Shown piece after piece: positions 1 to 7,506 of a DNA stretch of 64,000 nucleotides. The notes under the pieces were generated by a model. That model was given only the letters and a program-made list of their open reading frames with translations, searched no databases and was not told the DNA's origin. The stretch is from assembly GCF_000472425.1 (NCBI RefSeq), contig NZ_AXAI01000005.1, positions 1 through 64,000 of the forward strand, written 5' to 3'. How positions within the stretch are numbered: position 1 is the first letter of the stretch; each line of letters starts with the position of its first letter. A program made the position numbers and the translations under genes. Source of the DNA: Bradyrhizobium sp. Tv2a-2 (GTDB lineage Bacteria; Pseudomonadota; Alphaproteobacteria; Rhizobiales; Xanthobacteraceae).

Positions 1-270
1 GCCTTCGGCCTTGACCAGGATGCCGCGGTCGGCGCCCATCGCGAGCCCCGTGCGGATCGTTTCAGACGCCTGTGCAGGTCCGATCGAAACCACCACGACC
101 TCGGTCGCCTTGCCGGCTTCCTTCAGGCGCAGCGCTTCCTCGACTGCGATTTCATCGAAGGGATTCATCGACATCTTGACGTTGGCGAGTTCGACGCCCG
201 TTCCGTCGCTTTTGACGCGGACCTTGACGTTGTAGTCGACCACCCGTTTTACCGGCACCAGAACCTTCAT
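1..270 (-). CDS. etfB: Electron transfer flavoprotein subunit beta, N-terminal part (runs off the left edge)
   Basis: The reverse complement starts [20 protein letters not shown] and continues with the family-typical [19 protein letters not shown] and [17 protein letters not shown] stretches. Ninety residues are present and the gene continues beyond base 1. EtfB pairs with EtfA to carry electrons from acyl-CoA dehydrogenases to EtfA-EtfB:ubiquinone oxidoreductase in the cytoplasm. The ATG is preceded by GAGGATCG, a usable ribosome binding site. It lies downstream of the adenosyltransferase gene on the same strand with a 140-base gap, so co-transcription is possible. The family assignment is firm; the gene is partial only because the window ends. 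Confidence 0.95.
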   Translation of the reverse strand, partial: MKVLVPVKRVVDYNVKVRVKSDGTGVELANVKMSMNPFDEIAVEEALRLKEAGKATEVVVVSIGPAQASETIRTGLAMGADRGILVKAEG

Positions 271-410
271 CGATCCTCTTTCGCTTCTAATTTGTGGGCT
301 TCGCTCTTTCGGGCGCGGAACCTAAAGCCCCCGCCAATCGGGGTCAACGCGCGCAGGGGCCAAAAATCGGCTTCGCGAGCCATTCTTGCCGGGCGGCGTT
401 GCCCTTCGGC

Positions 411-983
411 TTACCTGTTCTGGCCCGGGACCCAGAGCACGTCGTTGCCTCCATTATGATTGGCCGCGCGGCTCGCGACAAACAAGAAATCGGACAGACG
501 GTTGATATACTGAATGGCAGCCTCGCTGACCGGCTCGGCGGGCTGGCTGGCAAGTTCCACCACCATCCGTTCCGCACGGCGGCATATTGTCCGCGCAAGG
601 TGCAGATACGCCGCCCCGGGCGTGCCGCCAGGCAGGATGAAGGATGTCAGCGGCGCAAGATCGGCATTGAGGCTGTCGATGTCCTTTTCCAGCCGCTCGA
701 CCTGGCTTGCGACGACTCGCAGCCGCTCCGCCTTGCCCTCCCGCTGCGGCACCGAGAGATCGGCACCGAGATCGAACAAATCGTTCTGGATCAGGCCCAG
801 CATGGCGTCGAGCGCAGTCATCTCCTGCAGATGCAGCCGCGCGACGCCGATGGCCGCGTTGGTCTCGTCCACGGTTCCATAGGCGGCGACGCGCAGATCA
901 TATTTCGGCCGGCGCTCGCCGCTGCCGAGCGCGGTGGTGCCGTCGTCCCCCGTCCGCGTATAGATGCGATTGAGCACGACCAT
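411..983 (-). CDS. PduO-type ATP:cob(I)alamin adenosyltransferase
   Basis: This 190-residue protein has the family N-terminus IYTRTGDDGTTALGSGER, the YGTVDETNAAIG segment and the C-terminal ILPGGTPGAAYLHLARTICR with RRAER, which form the ATP and corrinoid site of the PduO class. It makes adenosylcobalamin from cob(I)alamin and ATP in the cytoplasm, feeding enzymes such as methylmalonyl-CoA mutase. Length is normal for the family. It sits between a twin-helix membrane protein upstream and etfB downstream, all on the minus strand. No cobalamin riboswitch was seen in the short upstream gap. The first ATG is the only sensible start, since the conserved region begins almost at once. Confidence 0.95.
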   Translation of the reverse strand: MVVLNRIYTRTGDDGTTALGSGERRPKYDLRVAAYGTVDETNAAIGVARLHLQEMTALDAMLGLIQNDLFDLGADLSVPQREGKAERLRVVASQVERLEKDIDSLNADLAPLTSFILPGGTPGAAYLHLARTICRRAERMVVELASQPAEPVSEAAIQYINRLSDFLFVASRAANHNGGNDVLWVPGQNR

Positions 984-993
984 GCGCGATGCT

Positions 994-1038
994 CCCTCTC
1001 AGCGTCCCAATTCTTAGCGTCCCGATTCTTACCGTCCC
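994..1038 (-). repeat. Three imperfect 15-base tandem copies at the 3' end of the twin-helix gene
   Basis: Plus-strand units are CCCTCTCAGCGTCCC, AATTCTTAGCGTCCC and GATTCTTACCGTCCC. The last unit contains the stop codon of the minus-strand gene at 1029. The copies differ at several positions, so the expansion is old. Confidence 0.6.
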
Positions 1039-1223
1039 ATGGCCCAGAGCGCGACCATGGTGATGACGATGGCGACGAACTGCAACAGCACGCGCAGCCG
1101 CATCAGTCGCTGCGAGGTGTTGGGCGAGCCGCCCCGCATCATGTTGACAAGACCTAGCAGCAGGACGAACGCAACCGCCGCGACTGCAATGGGAAGAATG
1201 AACTTGCTCAGAAACGTAGCCAT
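1029..1223 (-). CDS. Twin transmembrane helix small protein
   Basis: The 64-residue protein starting MATFLSKFILPIAVAAVAFVL has two hydrophobic helices (about residues 5-27 and 42-61) separated by a basic loop with QRLMRLRVLLQ. This is the layout of the HIG1-like twin-helix proteins found next to cob(I)alamin adenosyltransferase genes in rhizobia. It is an inner-membrane protein, possibly linked to respiratory complexes by analogy with HIG1, which is inference. An upstream in-frame start at 1259 would add 12 residues with no family support, so the second Met was chosen. Confidence 0.8.
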   Translation of the reverse strand: MATFLSKFILPIAVAAVAFVLLLGLVNMMRGGSPNTSQRLMRLRVLLQFVAIVITMVALWAMGR

Positions 1224-1358
1224 CAGGGCTACATAACACCCCACCGGGCCGTTCGCCATCGCCCCTGTGGAGGCAAGGCCCTCGGCAGCAGCATTCGCCT
1301 TTTATCCTTTAATATCAGATGGTAGCCTTTTCACGCGGGCATCCAGTCAAGGTGCGAT

Positions 1359-2255
1359 GTGAGACAGCTTCGCTACGTCTTCCAAGTGTTGTGGGATGCC
1401 TTCTACACCTTCCTGGCCGATGACGGCTGGGCGATTGCGAGCCACATCGCGCTGTCGACCTTGATGGCGCTGTTCCCGTTCCTGATCGTGCTGACCTCGC
1501 TCGCCGCCTTTCTGTTCGGCTCCAAGGAGCTTGCCGACGAGGCTGTCGGACTGCTGCTGCAGACCTGGCCGCACCAGGTCGCCGATGCGCTGTCCGGCCA
1601 GATCCACGAGGTGCTGACCACCACGCGCAGCGATGTCCTGACCGTGGGTGCGGTGTTGGCGGTCTATTTTGCCTCCAACGGCGTCGAGGCGCTGCGGGTG
1701 GGGCTCAACCGCGCCTATGCCGTGGTCGAGCCGCGGCGCTGGTACTGGCTGCGGCTGGAATCGATCGGCTACACGCTGGTGGCTGCGTTTACCGCGCTGG
1801 CGATGGGATTTTTGATCGTGCTGGGGCCGCTCATGATCGAGGCGGCACGACACTACATTCCGCTGATCGTCGAGAGCAACGAGCAGCTGCTCAATATCTT
1901 GCGCTACGGCGTCACCATCAGCGCGCTGGTGATCGCGCTGATCATCCTGCATGCCTGGCTGCCGGCGGGACGGCGCGGCTTCCTGCAGATCCTGCCCGGC
2001 ATCGTGTTCACGCTTGTTGCTTCGCTGGTGTCGGGCATGGTGTTCGGCCAATATTTGGCGCGCTTTGCCAACAACTACGTCACCATGTATGCGGGGCTCG
2101 CTTCGGTGATCATCGCGCTCGTGTTTCTGTATTTCATCGCCGCGATCTTCGTCTACGGCGGCGAATTGAACGCGGCCATCATCAAGTCGCAGCTGGCGCA
2201 CGGCGTGTCGCTTCAAGCAGCGCAATCGCTAAAGCCCGCGGAGAAACAGGCTTGA
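1359..2255 (+). CDS. YihY/BrkB-family inner membrane protein
   Basis: The 298-residue protein has the family order: an amphipathic N-terminus (LWDAFYTFLADDGWAIASHIALS), then about six membrane segments, including ALFPFLIVLTSLAAFLFG and the ASVIIALVFLYFIAAIFVYGGELNA block that typifies the YihY/BrkB family. Members are polytopic inner-membrane proteins of uncertain function; they were once wrongly called RNase BN. It faces the twin-helix gene head to head across about 135 bases. Its last 74 bases overlap the 3' end of the histidine kinase gene on the other strand, an antiparallel coding overlap that both families' expected ends support. Confidence 0.9.
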   Translation: MRQLRYVFQVLWDAFYTFLADDGWAIASHIALSTLMALFPFLIVLTSLAAFLFGSKELADEAVGLLLQTWPHQVADALSGQIHEVLTTTRSDVLTVGAVLAVYFASNGVEALRVGLNRAYAVVEPRRWYWLRLESIGYTLVAAFTALAMGFLIVLGPLMIEAARHYIPLIVESNEQLLNILRYGVTISALVIALIILHAWLPAGRRGFLQILPGIVFTLVASLVSGMVFGQYLARFANNYVTMYAGLASVIIALVFLYFIAAIFVYGGELNAAIIKSQLAHGVSLQAAQSLKPAEKQA

Positions 2256-3480
2256 GCAGGAAGGCGTCGGCGCCGGCCGCGCGCGAGGGCGCCTCGTCCT
2301 CGCCGCGGCCGGAGACGCCGATGACGGGAATGCGCCCATGCGGCAGGCCGAGCCTGCGGATCCGCCTGATCGCCTCGACGCCATCGATGCCCGGCAGTAC
2401 CATGTCCATCAGCACGCAATCGAACGCGCCCTGCTCGATCCGCGCCTCCGCATCCTCGCCGCGGCCGATGAACTCGGCCTGATGCCCGAGCTCGGTCAGG
2501 ATGGTGTTGAGCACCACCCGGCCGAATGGATTGTCCTCGACGCTCAGCACCCGCAGCGAACGCACTGACTGCCGCACCGACTCGCCCGGGCCGCCCTTCA
2601 TCGCTCCGCCATCCGGCCCCGCGAGCGCGAGCATCACGGTGAGCAGGAAAGTCGTACCGCCACCCGCAGGCTCGGAGACCGTGACATCGCCGCCCATGGC
2701 GCGCGCGAGCTGTTTGACCGAGGAGAGGCCCAGGCCCGCGCCGCCGAAGCGCGAGGCGATGGAGACATTGGCCTGCGAGAATGGGCGGAACAGGCGCTTG
2801 ACCTCCGGCAAGGTCAGGCCGATGCCGCTGTCGGAAACTGCGAAGGCGACGCTCGTCCGGGTTGTCCCGCCCTCGGCCGCCTTTTCCCTGGCGCGCCGCG
2901 ACGCGCTGACCTGAAGCGACACGCCGCCCTGCTCGGTGAATTTCACCGCATTGTCGATCAGGTTTTCCAGCCCGGCGCGAAGCCTGATCGGATCGCCTGT
3001 CACAAGGGAGGGAACGCTGTCGGCGATATCGACCTCGCAAGCGAGCCCCTTGGCGGCGGCGCGGCCGGCAAGCGAGTCGCCGGCGGCGCGCGCCAGTGCG
3101 CGCACGTCGAACAAATCGTCGCGGATGAGACCCCTGGCCCTGTCGGGCTTGGCGGCATCGACGAACACGGTTGCAAGCGCGGAGAGATGCTCGGCGCCCG
3201 CCTTGATGGTGTCGACCCAGCGCCGCTCGCGCTCGCCGAGATCGGACGTCGCAAGCAGGTCGCTGATGGCCAGGATGCCGGTCAGCGGCGTGCGCACCTC
3301 ATGGGCAAAGGCGGCAAGCGCCGTCTCGACCATGCTGGACGACGATCCCGGCTTTGGCTTGGCTCTGGACTTGGACTTGAGCTTTTGATCCGGCTTGATG
3401 CGCTGCTGGTGCGTGCGCGCGGGAGAACGCTGCCTGGCCGACCGCCCTTTCTTACGCTTTACGCGCGATTTTGCCACCAT
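2182..3480 (-). CDS. Soluble hybrid sensor histidine kinase with C-terminal receiver domain
   Basis: The 432-residue protein starts with a very basic tail (about 45 residues, Arg/Lys/Ser rich), then an H-box FAHEVRTPLTGILAIS, an N-box GLENLIDNAVKFTEQGG, G boxes DSGIGL and GGAGLGLSSVKQLA, and a receiver domain with SVEDN, phosphoacceptor LMDMVLPGIDG and LLKPVS. No signal peptide or membrane segment is visible, so it is cytosolic and must sense an internal cue or a partner through its N-terminus. No input domain such as PAS can be recognised. No separate response regulator is adjacent, so it may phosphorelay onward through a histidine phosphotransferase. Its 3' end overlaps yihY. Confidence 0.9.
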   Translation of the reverse strand: MVAKSRVKRKKGRSARQRSPARTHQQRIKPDQKLKSKSRAKPKPGSSSSMVETALAAFAHEVRTPLTGILAISDLLATSDLGERERRWVDTIKAGAEHLSALATVFVDAAKPDRARGLIRDDLFDVRALARAAGDSLAGRAAAKGLACEVDIADSVPSLVTGDPIRLRAGLENLIDNAVKFTEQGGVSLQVSASRRAREKAAEGGTTRTSVAFAVSDSGIGLTLPEVKRLFRPFSQANVSIASRFGGAGLGLSSVKQLARAMGGDVTVSEPAGGGTTFLLTVMLALAGPDGGAMKGGPGESVRQSVRSLRVLSVEDNPFGRVVLNTILTELGHQAEFIGRGEDAEARIEQGAFDCVLMDMVLPGIDGVEAIRRIRRLGLPHGRIPVIGVSGRGEDEAPSRAAGADAFLLKPVSPRALAIALLEATRRAPAAT

Positions 3481-3564
3481 GATGCCCGTTCACCCTGCCA
3501 TCACAACCATGGCACGCCGGGGCCATGGGAGTCACGGCTACCTTTGCGGCGATTCTGTCACGTT

Positions 3565-4449
3565 TCAGGACAATCTATCCTGGGAGAGACCAACGCGGCG
3601 GCGAATGTCGGCCGGCGTGACGCCTGCCGCGCGCAATTCACGCAAGCCGGTTGCCCGGGTCGATTTGGACAGCTTGTGCCCGGCATCATCCGCAATCAGC
3701 CGGTGATGTCGATATACAGGCTGTCGCAGGCCAAGCAGGTGCTGCAGCAGGACATGCACGCTGGTTGCGTGGAACAGGTCGTGGCCGCGGACCACCTCGC
3801 TCACACCCTGCAGGGCGTCGTCGATTACGACCGACAAATGGTAGCTGGTCGGCGTCTCCTTGCGCGCCAGGATGACGTCGCCCCAGGCCTCCGGTCTTGC
3901 ATGGATCCGGCCGCGCTCGCTGAGCGGACCTTCGCCCTGTTCGGTCCAGGCCAACTCGCCGGCCCGCGCGACCGCTGCCGCCATGTCGAGCCGCAAGGCA
4001 TAAGGCACGCCTTGCCCGGTCAGCCGCGTGCGCTCGCTCTCGGGCAACTGCTTCGCGGTGCCGGGGTAGAGCGGCGCGCCGTCGGGATCGCGCGGCCACG
4101 CGCCATCCGCCTCGCGCTCCGCCACCAGCTTCGCGATCTCGGCTCGGCTTTCGAAACTCGGATAGACGAGGCCGAGACCCCTCAGCCTGTCCAGCGCGGC
4201 GCGATAATCGGCGAGGTGCTCGGACTGCCGCCGCACCGGCTGTTGCCAGATGATGCCAAGCCAGCCGAGATCCTGATAGATCGCCGCCTCGAACTCCGGA
4301 CGACAGCGCGCGGGATCGATATCCTCGATCCGCAGCAACATCTGCCCGTCGCTCCGCTGCGCCAGATCGGCGTTCAACAGCGCCGAATAGGCATGGCCGA
4401 GATGAAGGTAGCCGTTCGGGCTCGGGGCAAATCGGAAAACGGGTGGCAT
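3565..4449 (-). CDS. gluQRS: Glutamyl-Q tRNA(Asp) synthetase
   Basis: The protein begins MPPVFRFAPSPNGYLHLGHA, containing the class I HIGH-type signature, and carries the KMSKS-type sequence HKLSKSTR. At 294 residues it lacks the anticodon-binding half of GluRS, as expected for GluQRS, which adds glutamate to queuosine at the wobble base of tRNA(Asp). In-frame ATGs further upstream at 4470 and 4545 lie in a palindromic repeat and would add non-conserved residues, so the Met just before the catalytic fold was chosen. GGAG lies upstream at loose spacing. A family zinc-site Cys cluster is not obvious here. Confidence 0.93.
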   Translation of the reverse strand: MPPVFRFAPSPNGYLHLGHAYSALLNADLAQRSDGQMLLRIEDIDPARCRPEFEAAIYQDLGWLGIIWQQPVRRQSEHLADYRAALDRLRGLGLVYPSFESRAEIAKLVAEREADGAWPRDPDGAPLYPGTAKQLPESERTRLTGQGVPYALRLDMAAAVARAGELAWTEQGEGPLSERGRIHARPEAWGDVILARKETPTSYHLSVVIDDALQGVSEVVRGHDLFHATSVHVLLQHLLGLRQPVYRHHRLIADDAGHKLSKSTRATGLRELRAAGVTPADIRRRVGLSQDRLS

Positions 4450-4465
4450 TGCTTCAACAGGCTCC

Positions 4466-4638
4466 GTCATGCCCGGGCTTGAACCGGGCATCCCCGTCTT
4501 TCGACCACAATGCACCCATGTCTTGGCTCCAAATCTTGGCTCCAAACTGACCCGACCTCGTGCTCTCTGCTATAAGTGAGATTTCTATTCGCTCTGCAAG
4601 ACAGACGTGGATGGCCGGCCCAAGCTTGGCCATGACGA
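4466..4638. repeat. Palindromic intergenic repeat with inverted ends
   Basis: The left end reads CGTCATGCCCGGGCTTGAAC followed by CGGGCATCC. The right end reads GGATGGCCGGCCCAAGCTT followed by GGCCATGACGA, which is close to its reverse complement. Such elements (GTCATGCCCGGGCTTGACCCGGGCAT type) are scattered through Bradyrhizobium genomes. The middle holds a short direct duplication of TCTTGGCTCCAAA. It fills the space between gluQRS and the divergent glycosylase gene and reaches the gluQRS start region. Confidence 0.75.
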
Positions 4639-4664
4639 TAGGATAGAGCCTTGGCTCAACGATC

Positions 4665-5405
4665 ATGACCATCCACCTCCACACCCAAGCCGACCTCGAG
4701 GATGCCATCGGAACCCTGCTCAAGCAGGACCCGCGCTTGAAACCCATCTTCGAGATCACCGGCATGCCGGCCTTGCGCCGGCGCGAGCCGGGCTTTGTCG
4801 GGCTGGCCCACATCGTCTGCGGCCAGCAGCTCTCGACCGCGAGTGCTGCGGCGATCTGGGGACGGCTGTCGGCTGCGTTCGATCCGTTTCACCACGAGAC
4901 GCTACGGCGTGCGCGTGCCGATCGGCTGGGGCGGCTCGGCCTTTCGGCCGCCAAGATCAAGACGCTGAAGCACATTGCGCGCGAGCTTGCCGAGGAGCGA
5001 CTGAACCTCGACGTGCTTGCCGAGGAGGACGCCGATGCCGCTCATCACACGTTGATCGCCCTGCCCGGCATCGGTCCGTGGACCGCCGACGTCTATCTGC
5101 TGTTTTGTCTCGGCCACGCCGATGCCTGGCCGGCCGGCGACATCGCCGTGCAGGAGGGGATGCGGATCGGCCTCGGCCTGAAAGCGCGCCCGACCGAAAA
5201 GCAGATGGCGCCGCTCGCCGAACCCTGGCGTCCGCTGCGCGGCGCCGCGGCGCATCTGTGGTGGAGCTATTATCGCGTGATGAAGAAGCGCGAAGGCGTC
5301 ATCGCGGGCGAAGCGCAGCAGAACGCAGTTTCAAACAATGTTGGCGTTGCCAAGCGCACCCCAACCAAAGCAAAGATCACGGCACGCAAACAGCCGGGAT
5401 CATGA
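4665..5405 (+). CDS. DNA-3-methyladenine glycosylase II (AlkA-like, HhH-GPD)
   Basis: The 246-residue protein has the helix-hairpin-helix motif LPGIGPWTADVYLLFCLG followed by DAWPAGDIAVQEG, whose Asp in PAGD is the catalytic residue of the HhH-GPD superfamily. Upstream FVGLAHIVCGQQLSTASAAAIW matches the IVGQQLS-type segment of alkylation glycosylases. It excises alkylated bases in base excision repair. It lacks the N-terminal TBP-like domain of E. coli AlkA, as do many short rhizobial homologues. The last 30 residues are a basic tail. The next gene starts 3 bases after its stop, so the two are co-transcribed. Confidence 0.9.
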   Translation: MTIHLHTQADLEDAIGTLLKQDPRLKPIFEITGMPALRRREPGFVGLAHIVCGQQLSTASAAAIWGRLSAAFDPFHHETLRRARADRLGRLGLSAAKIKTLKHIARELAEERLNLDVLAEEDADAAHHTLIALPGIGPWTADVYLLFCLGHADAWPAGDIAVQEGMRIGLGLKARPTEKQMAPLAEPWRPLRGAAAHLWWSYYRVMKKREGVIAGEAQQNAVSNNVGVAKRTPTKAKITARKQPGS

Positions 5406-5408
5406 GCC

Positions 5409-6500
5409 ATGAACTGCACCGCCTTCGTGGTTGCGCGTGACGATCTCAAGCAAGGCAAGATCATCGAGACGGACCTGCCGGATACCTCGCGCCTGCCGGA
5501 TGAGGCGCTGTTGGTGAAGGTCGACCGCTTCGCCTTCACCGCCAACAACATCACCTATGCCGTACTCGGCGATCAGCTGCGATATTGGAGCCTGTTTCCG
5601 GCACCCAACGGGTTCGGCAACATCCCGGTCTGGGGTTTTGGCGAGGTGATCGCCTCGCGGCATCCGATGGTCTCCGTGGGCGAGCGCCTGTTCGGCTATT
5701 TCCCGATGGCGACGCATCTGGTGATCGAGGCGGCCGATGTCTCGAAGCGCGGCCTGCGCGACGCGGCGCCGCACCGACAGGGCGTCGCACCGGTCTACAA
5801 CGCCTATGCGCGCGTATCGGCCGATGCCGCTTACGCCGGGCGGCAGGGCGATGAGCAGGCGCTGCTGCGCCCGCTGTTCATGCTGTCGTTCCTGGTCGAC
5901 GATTTCCTTGCCGAGAATGAATTCTTCGGGTCGCGCAGCGTCGTGCTGTCCTCCGCTTCCAGCAAGACCGCCTTCGGCCTTGCGCATCTGTTGCACAGCC
6001 GAGGCGGCATCCGCGTGATCGGGCTGACGTCAGCGGCCAACGCCGATTATGTGGCTTCGCTCGGCTGCTATCACGAGGTCATCACCTATGACCGCGTGAG
6101 CGCGCTACCGAACGACGTGCCGGTTGCCTTCGTCGACATGGCGGGGAACAGCGAGCTCCGCGCGCGGCTGCACCATCATTTCGGCGACCAAATGAAATAC
6201 TCCGGCCGCATCGGCCTCACTCATCGCGCCAGCGCACCGGATGAGCCGCCATTGCCCGGGGCCAAGCCGACCTGGTTCTTCGCCCCCGACCAGATCCGCA
6301 GGCGGGCCAAGGAATGGGGGCCCGGCGGGATCGAGAAGCGGTTCAGCGCGGCCTGGACAGGTTTCGCGCCGAACCTGGAGAAGTGGCTCACGATCGTGGA
6401 AGGTCACGGGCTTGGCGCCGTGCAGCAAGTTTATCTCGATACCCTCTCAGGACGTATTCCGCCGGATCAAGGCCATATGCTCTCGCTTCATGAAGGATGA
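5409..6500 (+). CDS. DUF2855 family protein
   Basis: The 363-residue protein is recognised from KVDRFAFTANNITYAVLGDQLRYWSLFPAP, VWGFGEV and the SRSVVLSSASSKTAFGLA segment, which resembles the nucleotide-binding part of medium-chain dehydrogenase/reductases without a clear GxGxxG. Function of the DUF2855 family is unknown; a quinone-reductase-like fold is inference. It starts 3 bases after the glycosylase stop. Its final 130 bases are repeated in degenerate form near 7.3 kb, on the far side of the next gene, which shows this 3' end took part in a duplication. Confidence 0.85.
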   Translation: MNCTAFVVARDDLKQGKIIETDLPDTSRLPDEALLVKVDRFAFTANNITYAVLGDQLRYWSLFPAPNGFGNIPVWGFGEVIASRHPMVSVGERLFGYFPMATHLVIEAADVSKRGLRDAAPHRQGVAPVYNAYARVSADAAYAGRQGDEQALLRPLFMLSFLVDDFLAENEFFGSRSVVLSSASSKTAFGLAHLLHSRGGIRVIGLTSAANADYVASLGCYHEVITYDRVSALPNDVPVAFVDMAGNSELRARLHHHFGDQMKYSGRIGLTHRASAPDEPPLPGAKPTWFFAPDQIRRRAKEWGPGGIEKRFSAAWTGFAPNLEKWLTIVEGHGLGAVQQVYLDTLSGRIPPDQGHMLSLHEG

Positions 6501-6517
6501 TAAATCAGCATTCTTCC

Positions 6518-7189
6518 TCAGCGTGAGGGCGACGCAACGGGTGGCGGCGCAGCGAGAGGCGGCCGCCGAGGCGCCGGCGCTGACTGTGGAGCGGGTGATT
6601 CCGCTCTGGGCTGCACAGGTTTGGGCTGTGTGATGGAAGCCGGCTGCTGCATCGGGGGTGAGGATGAGATCTTTTGTTTGATCTCCTCATCGACAGCCTG
6701 CAGCGCCGCAATGTTCTGGGCCATCTGTTCTTGCTTGGCAGCGAGTTGCTCCAGGTTACGCCGTAGCGCATCGAGATTGGACACCAAGGGCGCCAGTTGC
6801 TGCATCGGGTCTGCCGAAGGAGCAGGGACAAGTGGCGACTTGGTCGAAACGGGTAACAACTCGGCAAGCCCAGGAGCTTGGACGGCCAATATCTGTCTCG
6901 CCACATCGCCGTAGGATTGCCAGGCCAGCGTGATGCCGACGCCGATCAGAATTGCAATAAAAAAACGGGTAACTGTACGAAATAGTCGCCTGCCGACAGA
7001 CGGGCGGTCATGAACCACCTCACGATCCTTGCGGGCGGAGGAATGGGAAGAACGGATCGACGGCTTGTTGGGCGGTATCTCAATGCGCCGCTCGGATCGA
7101 GCATCGAGGTCGCGCGCACGCCCATCAAGCAGAAGGCCTTCAAGATTCAGATCCTTCTCCGCAAGTGGTGGGCTTTGCGAGTAAACCAT
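6518..7189 (-). CDS. Membrane-anchored coiled-coil protein with proline-rich tail, function unknown
   Basis: The 223-residue protein has a charged cytosolic N-terminus (about 70 residues), one membrane segment (TVTRFFIAILIGVGITLAW), a predicted coiled coil (LVSNLDALRRNLEQLAAKQE and following, about residues 130-170) and a Pro/Ala-rich tail. This is an N-in/C-out topology with a periplasmic coiled coil. CGGAGG precedes the ATG at ideal spacing. I do not recognise a family. It runs opposite to both neighbours and is bracketed by two copies of the DUF2855 gene's 3' end, so it may have arrived with, or been trapped by, a duplication. Confidence 0.75.
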   Translation of the reverse strand: MVYSQSPPLAEKDLNLEGLLLDGRARDLDARSERRIEIPPNKPSIRSSHSSARKDREVVHDRPSVGRRLFRTVTRFFIAILIGVGITLAWQSYGDVARQILAVQAPGLAELLPVSTKSPLVPAPSADPMQQLAPLVSNLDALRRNLEQLAAKQEQMAQNIAALQAVDEEIKQKISSSPPMQQPASITQPKPVQPRAESPAPQSAPAPRRPPLAAPPPVASPSR

Positions 7190-7294
7190 CGGTGCCTCCG
7201 CTGTCAGTTGCTTTTGATTGCCGACGTGACAATCACGGTTTGACAGAAGCGAGGCTGGAGCGGAGCGGCCATGGGGCGATTGTAAGACCCGCTG

Positions 7295-7425
7295 CAGGTT
7301 TCGCGCCGAACTTGGAAAAAGTAGCTGACGATGGTCGAGGGGTGCGGGCCGCAGGCGGGTTCATCTCGATCCTCCCGCCGGACGTATTCCGCCGGATCAG
7401 GGCCATATGCTCTCGCTTCTTGAGT
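7295..7425 (+). pseudogene. Degenerate duplicate of the DUF2855 gene 3' end
   Basis: This stretch repeats 6358-6492. It begins with the same CAGGTTTCGCGCCGAAC and ends with about 38 bases from 7381 that differ by one base from 6451-6488. The middle has substitutions and small indels that break the frame. Nothing coding is left. It lies in the 317-base gap between the coiled-coil gene and the flavin monooxygenase and is the only thing recognised there. Confidence 0.8.
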
Positions 7426-7506
7426 GAGGCGCTTTTGAACGGCGCGCAAACCGTATAGCGTTACTGACAAGAGGCTCAGCAAGACGGCCGTCAGGAAACG
7501 CTTCAG

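Noticed and set aside
294..1157. 287-residue plus-strand frame opposite the adenosyltransferase
   Set aside because: It is a shadow of the conserved minus-strand gene, with Arg/His-rich low-meaning sequence.
984..1260. Cobalamin riboswitch expected near the adenosyltransferase
   Set aside because: Only 45 bases separate the genes, and the B12 box pattern is not seen.
1347..2225. 292-residue minus-strand frame opposite yihY
   Set aside because: His/Gln/Arg-rich antisense of a well-supported membrane protein; no family match.
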